From: Planctomycetaceae bacterium
GTDB lineage: Bacteria > Planctomycetota > Planctomycetia > Pirellulales > Lacipirellulaceae
Assembly (NCBI GenBank): GCA_003233055.1
Contig: QIKP01000051.1
Location: 1 to 64,000 of the forward strand
Length of the DNA stretch: 64,000 nucleotides
Reading direction: 5' to 3'
Positions 43,524 through 52,187 of this stretch are shown piece after piece (within the stretch, counting starts at the first letter, position 1; each line of letters starts with the position of its first letter). A model generated the notes under the pieces. It searched no databases. It was given only the letters and a program-made list of their open reading frames with translations, and was not told where the DNA came from. The translations under genes and the position numbers were made by a program.

Positions 43524-45953
43524 TCACCTCTTTCGCCGCTTCTTGTCCTTGCCTCGTTTGTCCCCCTTCGGCTTCCGGCTTTTGGACGACGGGCTCGAGC
43601 GTTTGCTACTCCTCTTGCTCAATTCTTCGCCCGTGCGCCCCAGCATGCGGAAGTCGAGGTCGCGTGCGTCGATGTCGACATTCGCCACCGCGACGCGGAC
43701 CGTGTCGCCAAGCCGGTAAGTGTTTTCTGCCTGATTGCCAGTGATGGTATGCGTCACGCGGTCAAATCGGTAGTAGTCGTCCCCCAACGCCGAGATATGC
43801 ACAAACCCCTCGGCTGGGATTTCTTTGCCGGTGATAAACAACCCAAACCGCTCTACTCCGGTGATGATCCCCTCCATCTCGGTGCCGATTTTGTCGGCCA
43901 TGTAGTGGAGCAGCTTGACTTTGGTCAGCTCCCGTTCGGCGGCTGTGGCACGCTGCTCGCGATCACTGCAATGGTCGCCCCACTGGAAGTAGCGTTCGAT
44001 TTCTTGCCGCGGTTTCTTGCCGGTCTCGAGCGCGTGGAGCAGGCGGTGAACGATCAGGTCGGGGTAGCGGCGGATCGGCGAGGTGAAGTGGCAGTAGTTG
44101 TCGGCCGCCAACGCGTAGTGGCCTTCTTCCTCGGGGCTGTAGGTCGCGCGCTGCATCGATCGCAGCACCGCGTAGTTGACCGCGTGCTGCCGGGCGTCGT
44201 TTTTCACCAGACCGAGGAGCCGCTGTATTTCAAATCGACTTTCCAGACTTTCCGTTTGGAAACCCAATTCGCGGACGAATTCGGTGAGGGCCTTGAGCTT
44301 TCGCGGATCGGGATCGCCATGCACACGGCGCAGAAAAATGAGCCCCGCGTCGGAGAGCTTCGTCGCCACCGCGACGTTGGCTGCCAACATAAACTCTTCG
44401 ATGATTTGGTGGCTTTCGGTACTTTCCTCGACATGCGCGCCACACATCTTGCCGTCGTCGTCCAGGTCGATCTCAACCTCTGGCATCGAGAGCTCGAGGG
44501 CTCCGGCGTCGAACCGCCGCCCACGAAGCAGCATCGCCAGCTCGTGCATATGGGCCAGCAGTCCGTGAACTTCGGGCGTTAACTTTTTCTTCCACGCGGG
44601 GCGGTCGGCTAGGTAGTCGTCGACCTCTTCGTAGGTAAACCGCCGGCAGCTTTTGATCGCGCTCTTAAAGACCTCCACCGCCACCGGCACTCCCTCGGCA
44701 GTCATTTCGATCTCGCACGTCATCGCGTAGCGCACTTTGTCGGGTTGCAAACTCGCGAGGTTGTTGGAGATGATTTCCGGCAACATCGGGATCACTCGAT
44801 CGGGTAGGTAAACGCTGGTCGCCCGGTCGTACGCCTCGGCGTCGAGCGTTGTTTTTTCCGGAACGAAGTGGCTCACGTCGGCGATATGAACGCCCAGAAG
44901 CCAATGGCCTCCGTCCCCATGCTTGCTGTCGATCTTTTTCAGCGAGATCGCATCGTCAAAGTCGCGAGCCGTTACCGGGTCGATGGTGATGATCGTCTCG
45001 CCAGTTAGGTCGCGGCGATTCGAAGGGATCGACTCGTCGAAGGCGTCGGCTTGAGCACGGGCGTCGGCCAGCACCTCGTCACGAAATTCGCCCGGCAGGT
45101 TGAACTCGTAGATCACGCTCATCGTGTCGACGCCTGGGTCGCCCTTCGCCCCCAGCACCTGCACGATCACCCCTTCGCCATTGCGGACGTGCGACGGGAA
45201 ACGGACCATATCGATCACGACCTTGTCGTCCGGCTTGACTCCTTTGGCACCCGGATCGCCTACGTAGATCGGCTCGCTGAAAATCTTGCCATCGATCGCG
45301 ACAAGCCCCATGTCGGCCGATTCGGTATAAACGCCCACGAACCGGCTCGTCGCGCGCTCGACCACATCGAGCACACGCCCCTCGGGCTTGCCCTTGTAGC
45401 CCGATTTTTTATCGATTTTGAGACGCACCTTGTCGCCACTCGCGGCATCGAGCGTCGCACGCTTGGTGACGTGGACGTCGTTCTCCCTGCCGGCGGAAGC
45501 GGGCGTCCCCTCGGGACGGACGAAGCCGTCGCCACTCGACACCCGGCGGAACGTGCCGATAACGTGGTCGCGACTTTTCGACGGGCTTTTCGGATCCCGC
45601 TTGGATGGGCTCTGCTCGGTTGAGCTTTGGGGGCGATGTTCTTTCTCTTCGTCGGGCATGATCACGGTCCGTGAAGGATGTTTTTCGGCGGCCACCACCT
45701 TGTCAGCAGTTTCGTCGCCAGTTTCGTCGTCCGCTTCATCGATTGGGGCCGCATCGTCGGTCGGCAGCACGAGATGATTGGGCCCGTACTGCAGCTCACC
45801 CGCCTTGATCATTTTCTTGATGACCCGCCGCACCGCCTTGACTTGCTCGTCGTCGAGCAGCCCGAGGCGCTCCGCAATCACCGCCGGCTTCGCCGGTTTA
45901 TAAGCGGGCTGGCGCGTGTAAGAGTGGATCGCAATATGGAGGTCATCGTCCAT
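43524..45953 (-). CDS. rnr: Ribonuclease R
   Basis: RNase R is a processive 3'-5' exoribonuclease that degrades structured RNA. The 809-residue protein has an N-terminal winged-helix segment (AVIAERLGLLDDEQVKAVRR), cold-shock OB domains, the RNB core with catalytic aspartates in TIDPVTARDFDDAISLKKID, HIADVSHFVPEKTTLDAEAY, and a C-terminal S1 domain (MEGIITGVERFGLFITGKEI) ending in a Lys/Arg/Ser-rich tail (SRKPKGDKRGKDKKRRKR). Residues about 75-130 are an unusual acidic/Ser insert. It lies upstream of the gcv operon on the same strand. Confidence 0.95.
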   Translation of the reverse strand: MDDDLHIAIHSYTRQPAYKPAKPAVIAERLGLLDDEQVKAVRRVIKKMIKAGELQYGPNHLVLPTDDAAPIDEADDETGDETADKVVAAEKHPSRTVIMPDEEKEHRPQSSTEQSPSKRDPKSPSKSRDHVIGTFRRVSSGDGFVRPEGTPASAGRENDVHVTKRATLDAASGDKVRLKIDKKSGYKGKPEGRVLDVVERATSRFVGVYTESADMGLVAIDGKIFSEPIYVGDPGAKGVKPDDKVVIDMVRFPSHVRNGEGVIVQVLGAKGDPGVDTMSVIYEFNLPGEFRDEVLADARAQADAFDESIPSNRRDLTGETIITIDPVTARDFDDAISLKKIDSKHGDGGHWLLGVHIADVSHFVPEKTTLDAEAYDRATSVYLPDRVIPMLPEIISNNLASLQPDKVRYAMTCEIEMTAEGVPVAVEVFKSAIKSCRRFTYEEVDDYLADRPAWKKKLTPEVHGLLAHMHELAMLLRGRRFDAGALELSMPEVEIDLDDDGKMCGAHVEESTESHQIIEEFMLAANVAVATKLSDAGLIFLRRVHGDPDPRKLKALTEFVRELGFQTESLESRFEIQRLLGLVKNDARQHAVNYAVLRSMQRATYSPEEEGHYALAADNYCHFTSPIRRYPDLIVHRLLHALETGKKPRQEIERYFQWGDHCSDREQRATAAERELTKVKLLHYMADKIGTEMEGIITGVERFGLFITGKEIPAEGFVHISALGDDYYRFDRVTHTITGNQAENTYRLGDTVRVAVANVDIDARDLDFRMLGRTGEELSKRSSKRSSPSSKSRKPKGDKRGKDKKRRKR

Positions 45954-46015
45954 GGTGAGTCAGGGTCCAGAGTGAAAAATAGAGTACAAGGAACAGACAA
46001 CAGACGACGCGAGCG

Positions 46016-46828
46016 TTAGGCGTTCCCCATCACTCGCTTACTTTTGGCTAGCAGCTTCTTCTGGTAGCGGCCTTGCACGAGATCGACCACGATCAGCACC
46101 CCGATCACAAAGTAGAACGTGCTCTTTTGCATGGGGTGAATCACATGCGTAAAGAGTTCCAGTTCCGCGAGGTGCGCTCCCTCGGAAACGAGCAGCACGC
46201 CGACGATGAACAGGATGAAGAGCCCCAGCACTTCGTACAGCCGGTTTTTTTGAAGGAACTCGGCAACGTGATCGGCGAGGACGATCATCATGATACCGCT
46301 GACAATGATCGCGACCGCCATGATCCAAAAGTTATCGGTCAGTGCCATGGCAGAGAGAATCGAGTCGAATGAGAAGACGAGGTTCATCAAGGTAATCCAA
46401 AAGATCACCTTGCCGGTGGAACTTGTCTTGCCTTGGTGGGCGTCGTGGTCCTTGGGGTCGATCGCCACGAGGTGCATGATCTCTTTGATGGCGGTGTAAA
46501 GAATAAAGGCACCGCCGCCGAGAGTGATGAAGGCATGGAGTGTGAACTTGGCGGAGACGACGTTCTTGACATGGATGTCAAAGAAGGGTTCTTTGATTGC
46601 GTCGAGCGCGATGAGTAGCACGAATAGTAGCGCGATCCGCAGGACAATTGCCATACCAATGCCCAGCCGGCGGACGTAGGCTTGTTTGTCTTTGGGCGCC
46701 CGTTTCGATTCGATCGAGATGTAGAGCAAATTGTCGAAGCCGAGCACCGCTTGGAGAAGAATGATCATCATCAGCGTGAAGAAGCCTTCGACCGTGAAGA
46801 GAACGCCGATATTATTGAAGAAATCCAT
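46016..46828 (-). CDS. TerC-family membrane protein
   Basis: The 270-residue protein has about seven transmembrane segments and the TerC signatures LLQAVLGFDNLLYISIESKR and TLMNLVFSFDSILSAMALTD with buried acidic residues. Members export manganese or calcium, or support metalation of exported proteins, and some confer tellurite resistance. Residues about 130-145 form a short charged loop (DPKDHDAHQGKTSSTGK). No yybP-ykoY riboswitch is apparent upstream. It precedes rnr by 62 bp. Confidence 0.92.
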   Translation of the reverse strand: MDFFNNIGVLFTVEGFFTLMMIILLQAVLGFDNLLYISIESKRAPKDKQAYVRRLGIGMAIVLRIALLFVLLIALDAIKEPFFDIHVKNVVSAKFTLHAFITLGGGAFILYTAIKEIMHLVAIDPKDHDAHQGKTSSTGKVIFWITLMNLVFSFDSILSAMALTDNFWIMAVAIIVSGIMMIVLADHVAEFLQKNRLYEVLGLFILFIVGVLLVSEGAHLAELELFTHVIHPMQKSTFYFVIGVLIVVDLVQGRYQKKLLAKSKRVMGNA

Positions 46829-46933
46829 TGTTTTTGGTCAGTTGGTTATGTTGTCAGTGGTTAGTGGATCGATCCCTCGTCGACGAGTGGAGTTTACCCG
46901 CCAAAGGAGGGCCTCGTCGGTTAAGAGGAATGC

Positions 46934-47905
46934 CTACTCTTCGCTGGCGCCCTTATAAAGTTTTCGGCCAATGTTGGCAAAGTACTGGGTCCAGTTGCTA
47001 TCGGAGTTAGGGCAGTCGCTCAGAAGCGTTGAGTAGCTTGCCATCTTGGCGTCAAGATTGTCGATGTGGTGCAGTGCCTCGGCTTCGAGGGTCATCGGTA
47101 GTTTGGCGCTGCCATACTCGTGCCGACCATGGTGGCTGATGATGATGTGCTTGATTTCGGTGGCGAGCGATTTTGGGAAGGGGTCTCCGGAGAGGCGTTC
47201 GGCCTCGAGGATCTTTTTGTCGACGAGGCTCATCGCCATGACCATGTGTCCCAGCATTTGGCCTTCGTCGGTGTAGCCGATCTCGCGCTCGTAGCAAAGT
47301 TCATCGATCTTCGAGGCGTCATGCAGGAACGCGCCGACGAGTAGCTTATCGCCATCGAGCCCGGCGTAGCGTGGCGCGATGAGTAGCGAGAGCTCCATGA
47401 CGCTGACAACATGTTCGAGGAGCCCCCCCTTGTACGCATGGTGGTTCTTCATGCCGGCCGGCGCGCGGGTAAACTTGCCCATGAACTCTTCGTCCATCAG
47501 GAAGCACTCCGCCAGGTTCCGCAGCTCGGGCGTTTGGAGGCTTCGGAGCATCTCGGCGAGGCGGGTCGCTAGCTTATCGATTTCAGCCGGCTGCTTGACC
47601 ATGAAGTCCCCCTCGTCGACTTCATCAGGTCGAGCTCGGCGGAGCGAATTGACGATGAGCTGCATGTTGCCTTGGAACAACTGCGTGCTGCCATCGACCA
47701 TCACGTAGTCGCCATTCTCGAAGTTTTTGTAATCCTTCTCACTGGCGTTCCAAAGCCGGGCGTCAATCGACCCGCTCCGGTCGGCCAGGCCTAATTGCAG
47801 ATAGAAATTTCCATTCCGATTGGGGCGGAGATTTTTGTCGCTGGCAAGAAAGACTTGCGAAATCTGCTCGTTGTGGGCGAGCTGCGTAGCGTAGCGGCGG
47901 GACAT
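46934..47905 (-). CDS. YhaM-type 3'-5' exoribonuclease (OB fold plus HD domain)
   Basis: The 323-residue product pairs an N-terminal OB fold (FLASDKNLRPNRNGNFYLQL, GLADRSGSIDARLWNASEKD) with a C-terminal HD domain: HHAYKGGLLEHVVSVMELSL, HDASKIDELCYER, IISHHGRHEYGSAKLPMTLE and ALHHIDNLDAKM. That is the layout of Bacillus YhaM, which shortens RNA and single-stranded DNA. The ATG at 47905 (MSRRYATQLAHNEQISQVF) begins the fold. Together with RNase R it makes an RNA-degradation neighbourhood. Confidence 0.87.
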   Translation of the reverse strand: MSRRYATQLAHNEQISQVFLASDKNLRPNRNGNFYLQLGLADRSGSIDARLWNASEKDYKNFENGDYVMVDGSTQLFQGNMQLIVNSLRRARPDEVDEGDFMVKQPAEIDKLATRLAEMLRSLQTPELRNLAECFLMDEEFMGKFTRAPAGMKNHHAYKGGLLEHVVSVMELSLLIAPRYAGLDGDKLLVGAFLHDASKIDELCYEREIGYTDEGQMLGHMVMAMSLVDKKILEAERLSGDPFPKSLATEIKHIIISHHGRHEYGSAKLPMTLEAEALHHIDNLDAKMASYSTLLSDCPNSDSNWTQYFANIGRKLYKGASEE

Positions 47906-47984
47906 GGAAGGAAACGGGGGCTGGGGGGGCAGGGCGGGGGAGAGCAAGGGGAGACGAAAAGGAATAGTAACACAAACCGTAGCT

Positions 47985-48002
47985 GGCGAGCTACGCCTCG
48001 CC
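47985..48002. repeat. GAG-CTACGC-CTC palindrome upstream of the YhaM-type gene
   Basis: GGCGAG-ctacgc-CTCGCC is a perfect 6-bp stem. It shares the CTACGC loop with the copies at 5653, 14741, 41377 and 62295 while the stem bases differ in a compensated way. Confidence 0.75.
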
Positions 48003-48151
48003 CGATTCCCCCAGAGATTCAGGCCGCCATTCACCTACTTCGCCAAGTCGCTTAGAATGCCCGCTTGCACAGGGGCGGCCGGCCACGGGCCTCACGGCCT
48101 CCGCTTGCCTTCTTTGCTCCTGACCCTTGACCCTGGACTTTCAACGCTCCG

Positions 48152-49657
48152 ATGGCTAAACCCCCAAAAAACGCGATCTCGCCCACCCGCAGCGAGGACT
48201 ACCCCGAATGGTACCAGCAAGTCATCAAGGGGGCCGATCTGGCGGAGAACTCCGACGTGCGCGGGTGCATGGTTATCAAACCCTGGGGCTACGCGATTTG
48301 GGAGAACATGCAGCGGCGGCTCGACGACATGTTCAAAGCGACCGGCCACGAGAATGCCTACTTCCCGCTCTTCATCCCGATGAGTTTCCTGGAAAAGGAG
48401 GCGGAGCATGTCGAGGGATTTGCCAAAGAGTGCGCTGTCGTGACGCATCACCGGCTTGTCGACAACGGCCAGGGAGGCCTGATGCCCGACCCGTCGGCGA
48501 AGCTCGAAGAACCGCTCATCGTCAGGCCGACGAGCGAGACGATCATTGGCGCGACGTTCGCGCGCTGGGTGCAGTCGTATCGCGACCTACCGATTTTGAT
48601 TAACCAATGGGCCAACGTTGTCCGGTGGGAATTGCGAACGCGCATGTTCCTCCGCACGGCCGAATTCCTTTGGCAAGAAGGTCACACGGTCCACGCCACT
48701 GCCGAAGAGGCCCAAGCCGAGACGATGGCTATCCTCAAACTCTATGCCGACTTCGCCGAGAACACGATGGCGATGCCCGTGATCCAAGGCCGAAAGACGG
48801 CCGGCGAGCGTTTTCCCGGCGCGGTCGACACGCTTTCGATCGAGGCGATGATGCAAGACCGCAAGGCCCTGCAAGCCGGCACGAGCCACTTCCTCGGGCA
48901 AAATTTTGCCAAGGCGCAGGAGATCAAATTCCAATCCGAATCGGGCGAGCTGGTCCATGCCTGGACGACCAGCTGGGGGGTCTCCACTCGGCTGATTGGC
49001 GGGCTCCTCATGACCCACGCTGACGACGATGGCCTCGTGCTGCCACCGAAGCTCGCGCCCGCCCATGTCGTGATTCTTCCGATCTACAAAAACGATGACC
49101 AACGGGGTGATGTGATCGCCTACTGCGAGTCGCTCAAGGCCGAATTGGAATCGGAACATTATGACGGCGCACCGGTTCGTGTGAAGCTCGACGACCGCGA
49201 CCTCCGTGGTGGCGAAAAGAAATGGCAATGGGTGAAACGTGGCGTGCCGATCCGCATCGAGGTCGGCCCTCGCGATATTGCCGAGGGGAAGGTCGCGTTC
49301 TCCCGGCGAGACTTGGGTGGCAAACCCGAATTCCTGGAGCGAGCCGGCGTCGTGAAAGAGATCGCCAAGACACTCGAAACGATCCAGCAAACCTTGTTCG
49401 ACCGCGCCGTGAAGCTGCGCGACGAAGCGACGGTAGAGATCAACAGCCTCGAAGAATTCGAGAAGTTTTTCGCTGCCGATGCGCCGGGCGGACTGGCTTA
49501 TTGCCACTTCGTCGATGGACCTGAGATGGAAGCGAAGCTCAAGAAACTCAAGGTCACCGCACGGTGCATCCCGATCGATGGCGACGCCGAGTCGGGGGAA
49601 TGTATTTTTACCGGCGCGGCGAGCGAGCGTCGCGGGGTTTTCGCGAGGGCCTATTGA
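48152..49657 (+). CDS. proS: Prolyl-tRNA synthetase (archaeal/eukaryote type)
   Basis: ProS charges tRNA-Pro. The 501-residue form lacks the bacterial editing insertion and ends in a C-terminal domain with a terminal Tyr (RGVFARAY), as in archaeal/eukaryotic ProRS. Class II motifs: LEEPLIVRPTSETIIGATFA, QWANVVRWELRTRMFLRTAE, FLWQEGHTVHATAEEAQAET and TSHFLGQNFAKAQEIKFQ. The start MAKPPKNAISPTRSEDYPEW is typical. The distribution of this type in bacteria implies ancient transfer. Confidence 0.96.
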   Translation: MAKPPKNAISPTRSEDYPEWYQQVIKGADLAENSDVRGCMVIKPWGYAIWENMQRRLDDMFKATGHENAYFPLFIPMSFLEKEAEHVEGFAKECAVVTHHRLVDNGQGGLMPDPSAKLEEPLIVRPTSETIIGATFARWVQSYRDLPILINQWANVVRWELRTRMFLRTAEFLWQEGHTVHATAEEAQAETMAILKLYADFAENTMAMPVIQGRKTAGERFPGAVDTLSIEAMMQDRKALQAGTSHFLGQNFAKAQEIKFQSESGELVHAWTTSWGVSTRLIGGLLMTHADDDGLVLPPKLAPAHVVILPIYKNDDQRGDVIAYCESLKAELESEHYDGAPVRVKLDDRDLRGGEKKWQWVKRGVPIRIEVGPRDIAEGKVAFSRRDLGGKPEFLERAGVVKEIAKTLETIQQTLFDRAVKLRDEATVEINSLEEFEKFFAADAPGGLAYCHFVDGPEMEAKLKKLKVTARCIPIDGDAESGECIFTGAASERRGVFARAY

Positions 49658-49699
49658 GCGGCACTAGGACGATTTGGCATGGAATGGCCGATAGGATAA

Positions 49700-49882
49700 G
49701 ATGGGGGCTGGGTGGCGGAAGTTCCCAGCCTGCCGGGCTGTATCAGCCAAGGTGACACTCGCAAAGAGGCTCTCATCAATATCCGCGACGCCATTGCCAC
49801 TTGGCTAGATGGCGCGGAGCAAGTCGGAATGGCGATTCCCGAGGACGATCTCGACGTGCAGGTCTGTGTTGTTTCTGGTTGA
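49700..49882 (+). pseudogene. hicB: HicB-like antitoxin remnant
   Basis: The frame reads DGGWVAEVPSLPGCISQGDT, RKEALINIRDAIATWLDGAE and ends DDLDVQVCVVSG, which is the HicB/UPF0150 partial-RNase-H fold from the first beta-hairpin to the end. A stop codon (TAA, 49697-49699) stands directly before DGGW, so the usual first ten or so residues are missing. A GTG at 49712 could still start a shorter product. HicB normally neutralises HicA and represses its own operon. Confidence 0.7.
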
Positions 49883-49891
49883 TCGATTTAG

Positions 49892-50080
49892 GACAATCTA
49901 TTCCCTCTCCTGGAGAGAGGCCCGCGCGAGAGGGAAAAGAGTAGCCCTACTTTTGTTCATCGCGCGGATCCTCCGAAGGGAATCACGGTTCCGAGCGACA
50001 GAGAGATCAAGAGAGGTACGCTGCGTTCGATTATTCGGCATGCAGACCTCACGGTCGATGAATTCTTAGCGCTACTGTGA
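49892..50080 (+). pseudogene. hicA: HicA-like toxin remnant with disrupted N-terminus
   Basis: From about 49952 the frame gives FVHRADPPKGITVPSDREIK then RGTLRSIIRHADLTVDEFLA and LL before TGA, which is the second half of a HicA mRNA-interferase fold. The first half (with the GSH catalytic His) is absent; in its place lies CCCTCTCCTGGAGAGAGG plus an inverse half at about 49901-49935, a small palindromic insert. Toxin activity is therefore not expected. Confidence 0.7.
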
Positions 50081-50093
50081 GAAGGAACATGCC

Positions 50094-50642
50094 ATGGGAA
50101 CCATCTCCACCCCCCAACCAGTCCTCCGCCTCGTCGCGATCGTCAGTCGCTACGACGAGGCGCTCGCATGGTCGCGCGAGACGATCGAAACCACGTTTGG
50201 CCCGACGGCTTTGGTGAGCGATCCCTTTGCCTTTGACGATACCGACTACTACGCCCGAGAAATGGGCGAGGGGTTGAAGAAGCAGTTTGTCGTTTCTGCG
50301 GAGCCGATCGACCCGGGTGAGTTGGTCCGGCTCAAGCACGCGACCAACGCCTGGGAAACGGAGTACGCCGAGGCAAACTCGCATCCCGAGCCGCGGCCGC
50401 TGAATCTCGACCCGGGCTACATCTCCCTGTCGAAGCTGGTGCTTGCGTCGACCAAGAACCATTCGCACCGCATTTACCTCTCGCAAGGAATCTATGCCGA
50501 GGTCACGCTCGGCTACGCCCGCTCCACCGGTTGGGTCGCGCAGCAGTGGACCTATCCCGACTACCAGCGGGCGGATTTCCAGGCATTTTTCACCAAGTGT
50601 CGCGATGACTTGCGTCAGCAATTTCGCGATGCGAAGGCCTGA
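50094..50642 (+). CDS. DUF4416 family protein
   Basis: The 182-residue protein fits DUF4416: PQPVLRLVAIVSRYDEALAW, FAFDDTDYYAREMGEGLKKQ, FVVSAEPIDPGELVRLKHAT, RPLNLDPGYISLSKLVLAST, KNHSHRIYLSQGIYAEVTLG and WTYPDYQRADFQAFF. The function is unknown; conservation of LDPGY and HRIYL suggests a ligand-binding or enzymatic role. The start follows AGAAGGAACATGCC. It is 13 bp after the HicA remnant. Confidence 0.92.
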   Translation: MGTISTPQPVLRLVAIVSRYDEALAWSRETIETTFGPTALVSDPFAFDDTDYYAREMGEGLKKQFVVSAEPIDPGELVRLKHATNAWETEYAEANSHPEPRPLNLDPGYISLSKLVLASTKNHSHRIYLSQGIYAEVTLGYARSTGWVAQQWTYPDYQRADFQAFFTKCRDDLRQQFRDAKA

Positions 50643-50646
50643 TCGG

Positions 50647-50675
50647 TCGACATCGCAAGAAAGTCCTCCTACAAT
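50647..50675 (+). promoter_or_regulatory. Candidate promoter of the DUF1573 gene
   Basis: TCGACA (50647-50652) and TACAAT (50670-50675) are exactly 17 bases apart, 48 bp before the ATG at 50724. One mismatch in each hexamer relative to the sigma-70 consensus. Confidence 0.45.
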
Positions 50676-50723
50676 ACTCTCAGGCGGCAGCGATTTGATA
50701 GGATCCTCCGAGGCATTTTTTCC

Positions 50724-51905
50724 ATGCGTCTATTACCGCTTCTTGCTTTTATCGCGGTTTCGGCTGGCGTTGGTGCTGCGATTGGCGTTGGCTCGGCGTA
50801 CCAATCGGTTAGGCCAGCGCAACCGATTGCTGCAATGGCCCTACTGCGCGGAGCCGCTGGGGCAGAGGCCGCCTATCCCCACTTCGAGATCGATGCGACG
50901 ACCCACGACTTTGGGTCGATGGAACGAGGGTCGACGCGTGAGCATTCATTTCAGGTGACGAATACCGGGAACATGCCGCTTCGAATAAGTGTGGAAGGGA
51001 CTTCGTGTAAATGCACGGTGGGCGACGTGGATGGCGAACGGATTAAGCCCGGCCAGCAGGTTCCCGTCACGCTAAGCTGGATCGCTAAGTCGGCACCTGG
51101 CCCGTTTCGGCAAACGGCCACCCTAGTAACCAACGACCCTCGCGCGCAACGAGTCGAATTGAGTGTCGAAGGGAGGGTGACCGACGTCCATGGCATTAGC
51201 CCGCAGCAGTGGTTTTTCGATCGTTTGAATGCTGGTGAAGAGCGGACCGCGAGTCTTTACGTCATGGCCTTCCAGCAAGAGGATTGGGAGGTTACCTCGG
51301 CGAAGATGGATGGAGAAGAAGCGAGCGAGTGGTACAGGGTGGAGGTCGTGCCTGTGGCAAAGAACGAGCTGCCCGACGCTACCGCGCTGTCGGGGGTCCG
51401 TATCGACGTGACAACCAAGTCGGGCTTGCCGCTGGGGAAAATTCACGATTGGGTCGTCCTGAAAACGAACCTCGAAGGGGCCGATGAGTTCCCGCCGATT
51501 CCAATCCTAGGAAGTGTCGTTGGCGACATGCACATTCGGGGGGGAGCTGCGTGGAACAAGGTTGCTAATAGTGTCTTCCTGGGCAATGTCGAAAGCAGCG
51601 AAGGAAAACAGGTCACGCTGTTCCTGTCGGTCAAAGGAGAACATGCCGAGGAAATCAAGTTCGAAGTAGCCCGTTGCGATCCCAAGGAGATAGAGATCGA
51701 AATTGGCGAAGCGAGGGTCCTCCGTCCGGGTATCGTGCATCTACCGCTCACGGTGCGCATCCCCCCAGGCCTGCCCCCGGTGATTCGCAATGGATCGGGG
51801 CAAGGGGAGGCGGGGCATGTGGTGCTCCGGTCGAACCATCCCGTGAGCCCCGAGATCGGTTTCGACGTGCGATACACGATCCGCCGTACGAGCGTCTCCC
51901 CGTAG
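50724..51905 (+). CDS. Exported DUF1573 (ASH-like Ig fold) protein
   Basis: The 393-residue product has a signal anchor (LLPLLAFIAVSAGVGAAIGV) and a DUF1573 domain from about 50: EIDATTHDFGSMERGSTREH, SFQVTNTGNMPLRISVEGTS, CKCTVGDVDG and VPVTLSWIAKSAPGPFRQTA. A second Ig-like region follows to the end. DUF1573 proteins are common and multiplied in planctomycetes; their role at the cell surface is unknown. The CKC pair in the first domain is a typical feature. Confidence 0.9.
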   Translation: MRLLPLLAFIAVSAGVGAAIGVGSAYQSVRPAQPIAAMALLRGAAGAEAAYPHFEIDATTHDFGSMERGSTREHSFQVTNTGNMPLRISVEGTSCKCTVGDVDGERIKPGQQVPVTLSWIAKSAPGPFRQTATLVTNDPRAQRVELSVEGRVTDVHGISPQQWFFDRLNAGEERTASLYVMAFQQEDWEVTSAKMDGEEASEWYRVEVVPVAKNELPDATALSGVRIDVTTKSGLPLGKIHDWVVLKTNLEGADEFPPIPILGSVVGDMHIRGGAAWNKVANSVFLGNVESSEGKQVTLFLSVKGEHAEEIKFEVARCDPKEIEIEIGEARVLRPGIVHLPLTVRIPPGLPPVIRNGSGQGEAGHVVLRSNHPVSPEIGFDVRYTIRRTSVSP

Positions 51906-52187
51906 CGGCGCAGGAAAGCACGAAGGAGCGGGTTTTACCGAACTCGCGAGGCTCGTTTCGCCCGACTCCGGCTGCCGCGCCCGAGGGAATGACCAGCACC
52001 GGAAGCGGGCCGCCGACCGATGCCGAGACGCCTGAAAACGAGGGGCTGCCTCGGGCAACCTTGCTAGCTAGCAGGCTTGGGGCTGGAGAAATAGGCCGCG
52101 AGAGTCGACAATCCGAGTACACAGCATCCGGTAAACAGCCCCTTTGTTTCCTGGCCACACTGCTCCCTACCCTCCCCATGAGCTCTC

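Noticed and set aside
43134-44582. Long plus-strand frame opposite gcvT/rnr
   Set aside because: It overlaps two well-supported genes on the other strand and has no recognisable domain.
51906-52187. Possible small genes between the DUF1573 and tetraheme genes
   Set aside because: Short frames on both strands lack ribosome-binding sites and recognisable content; left as intergenic.
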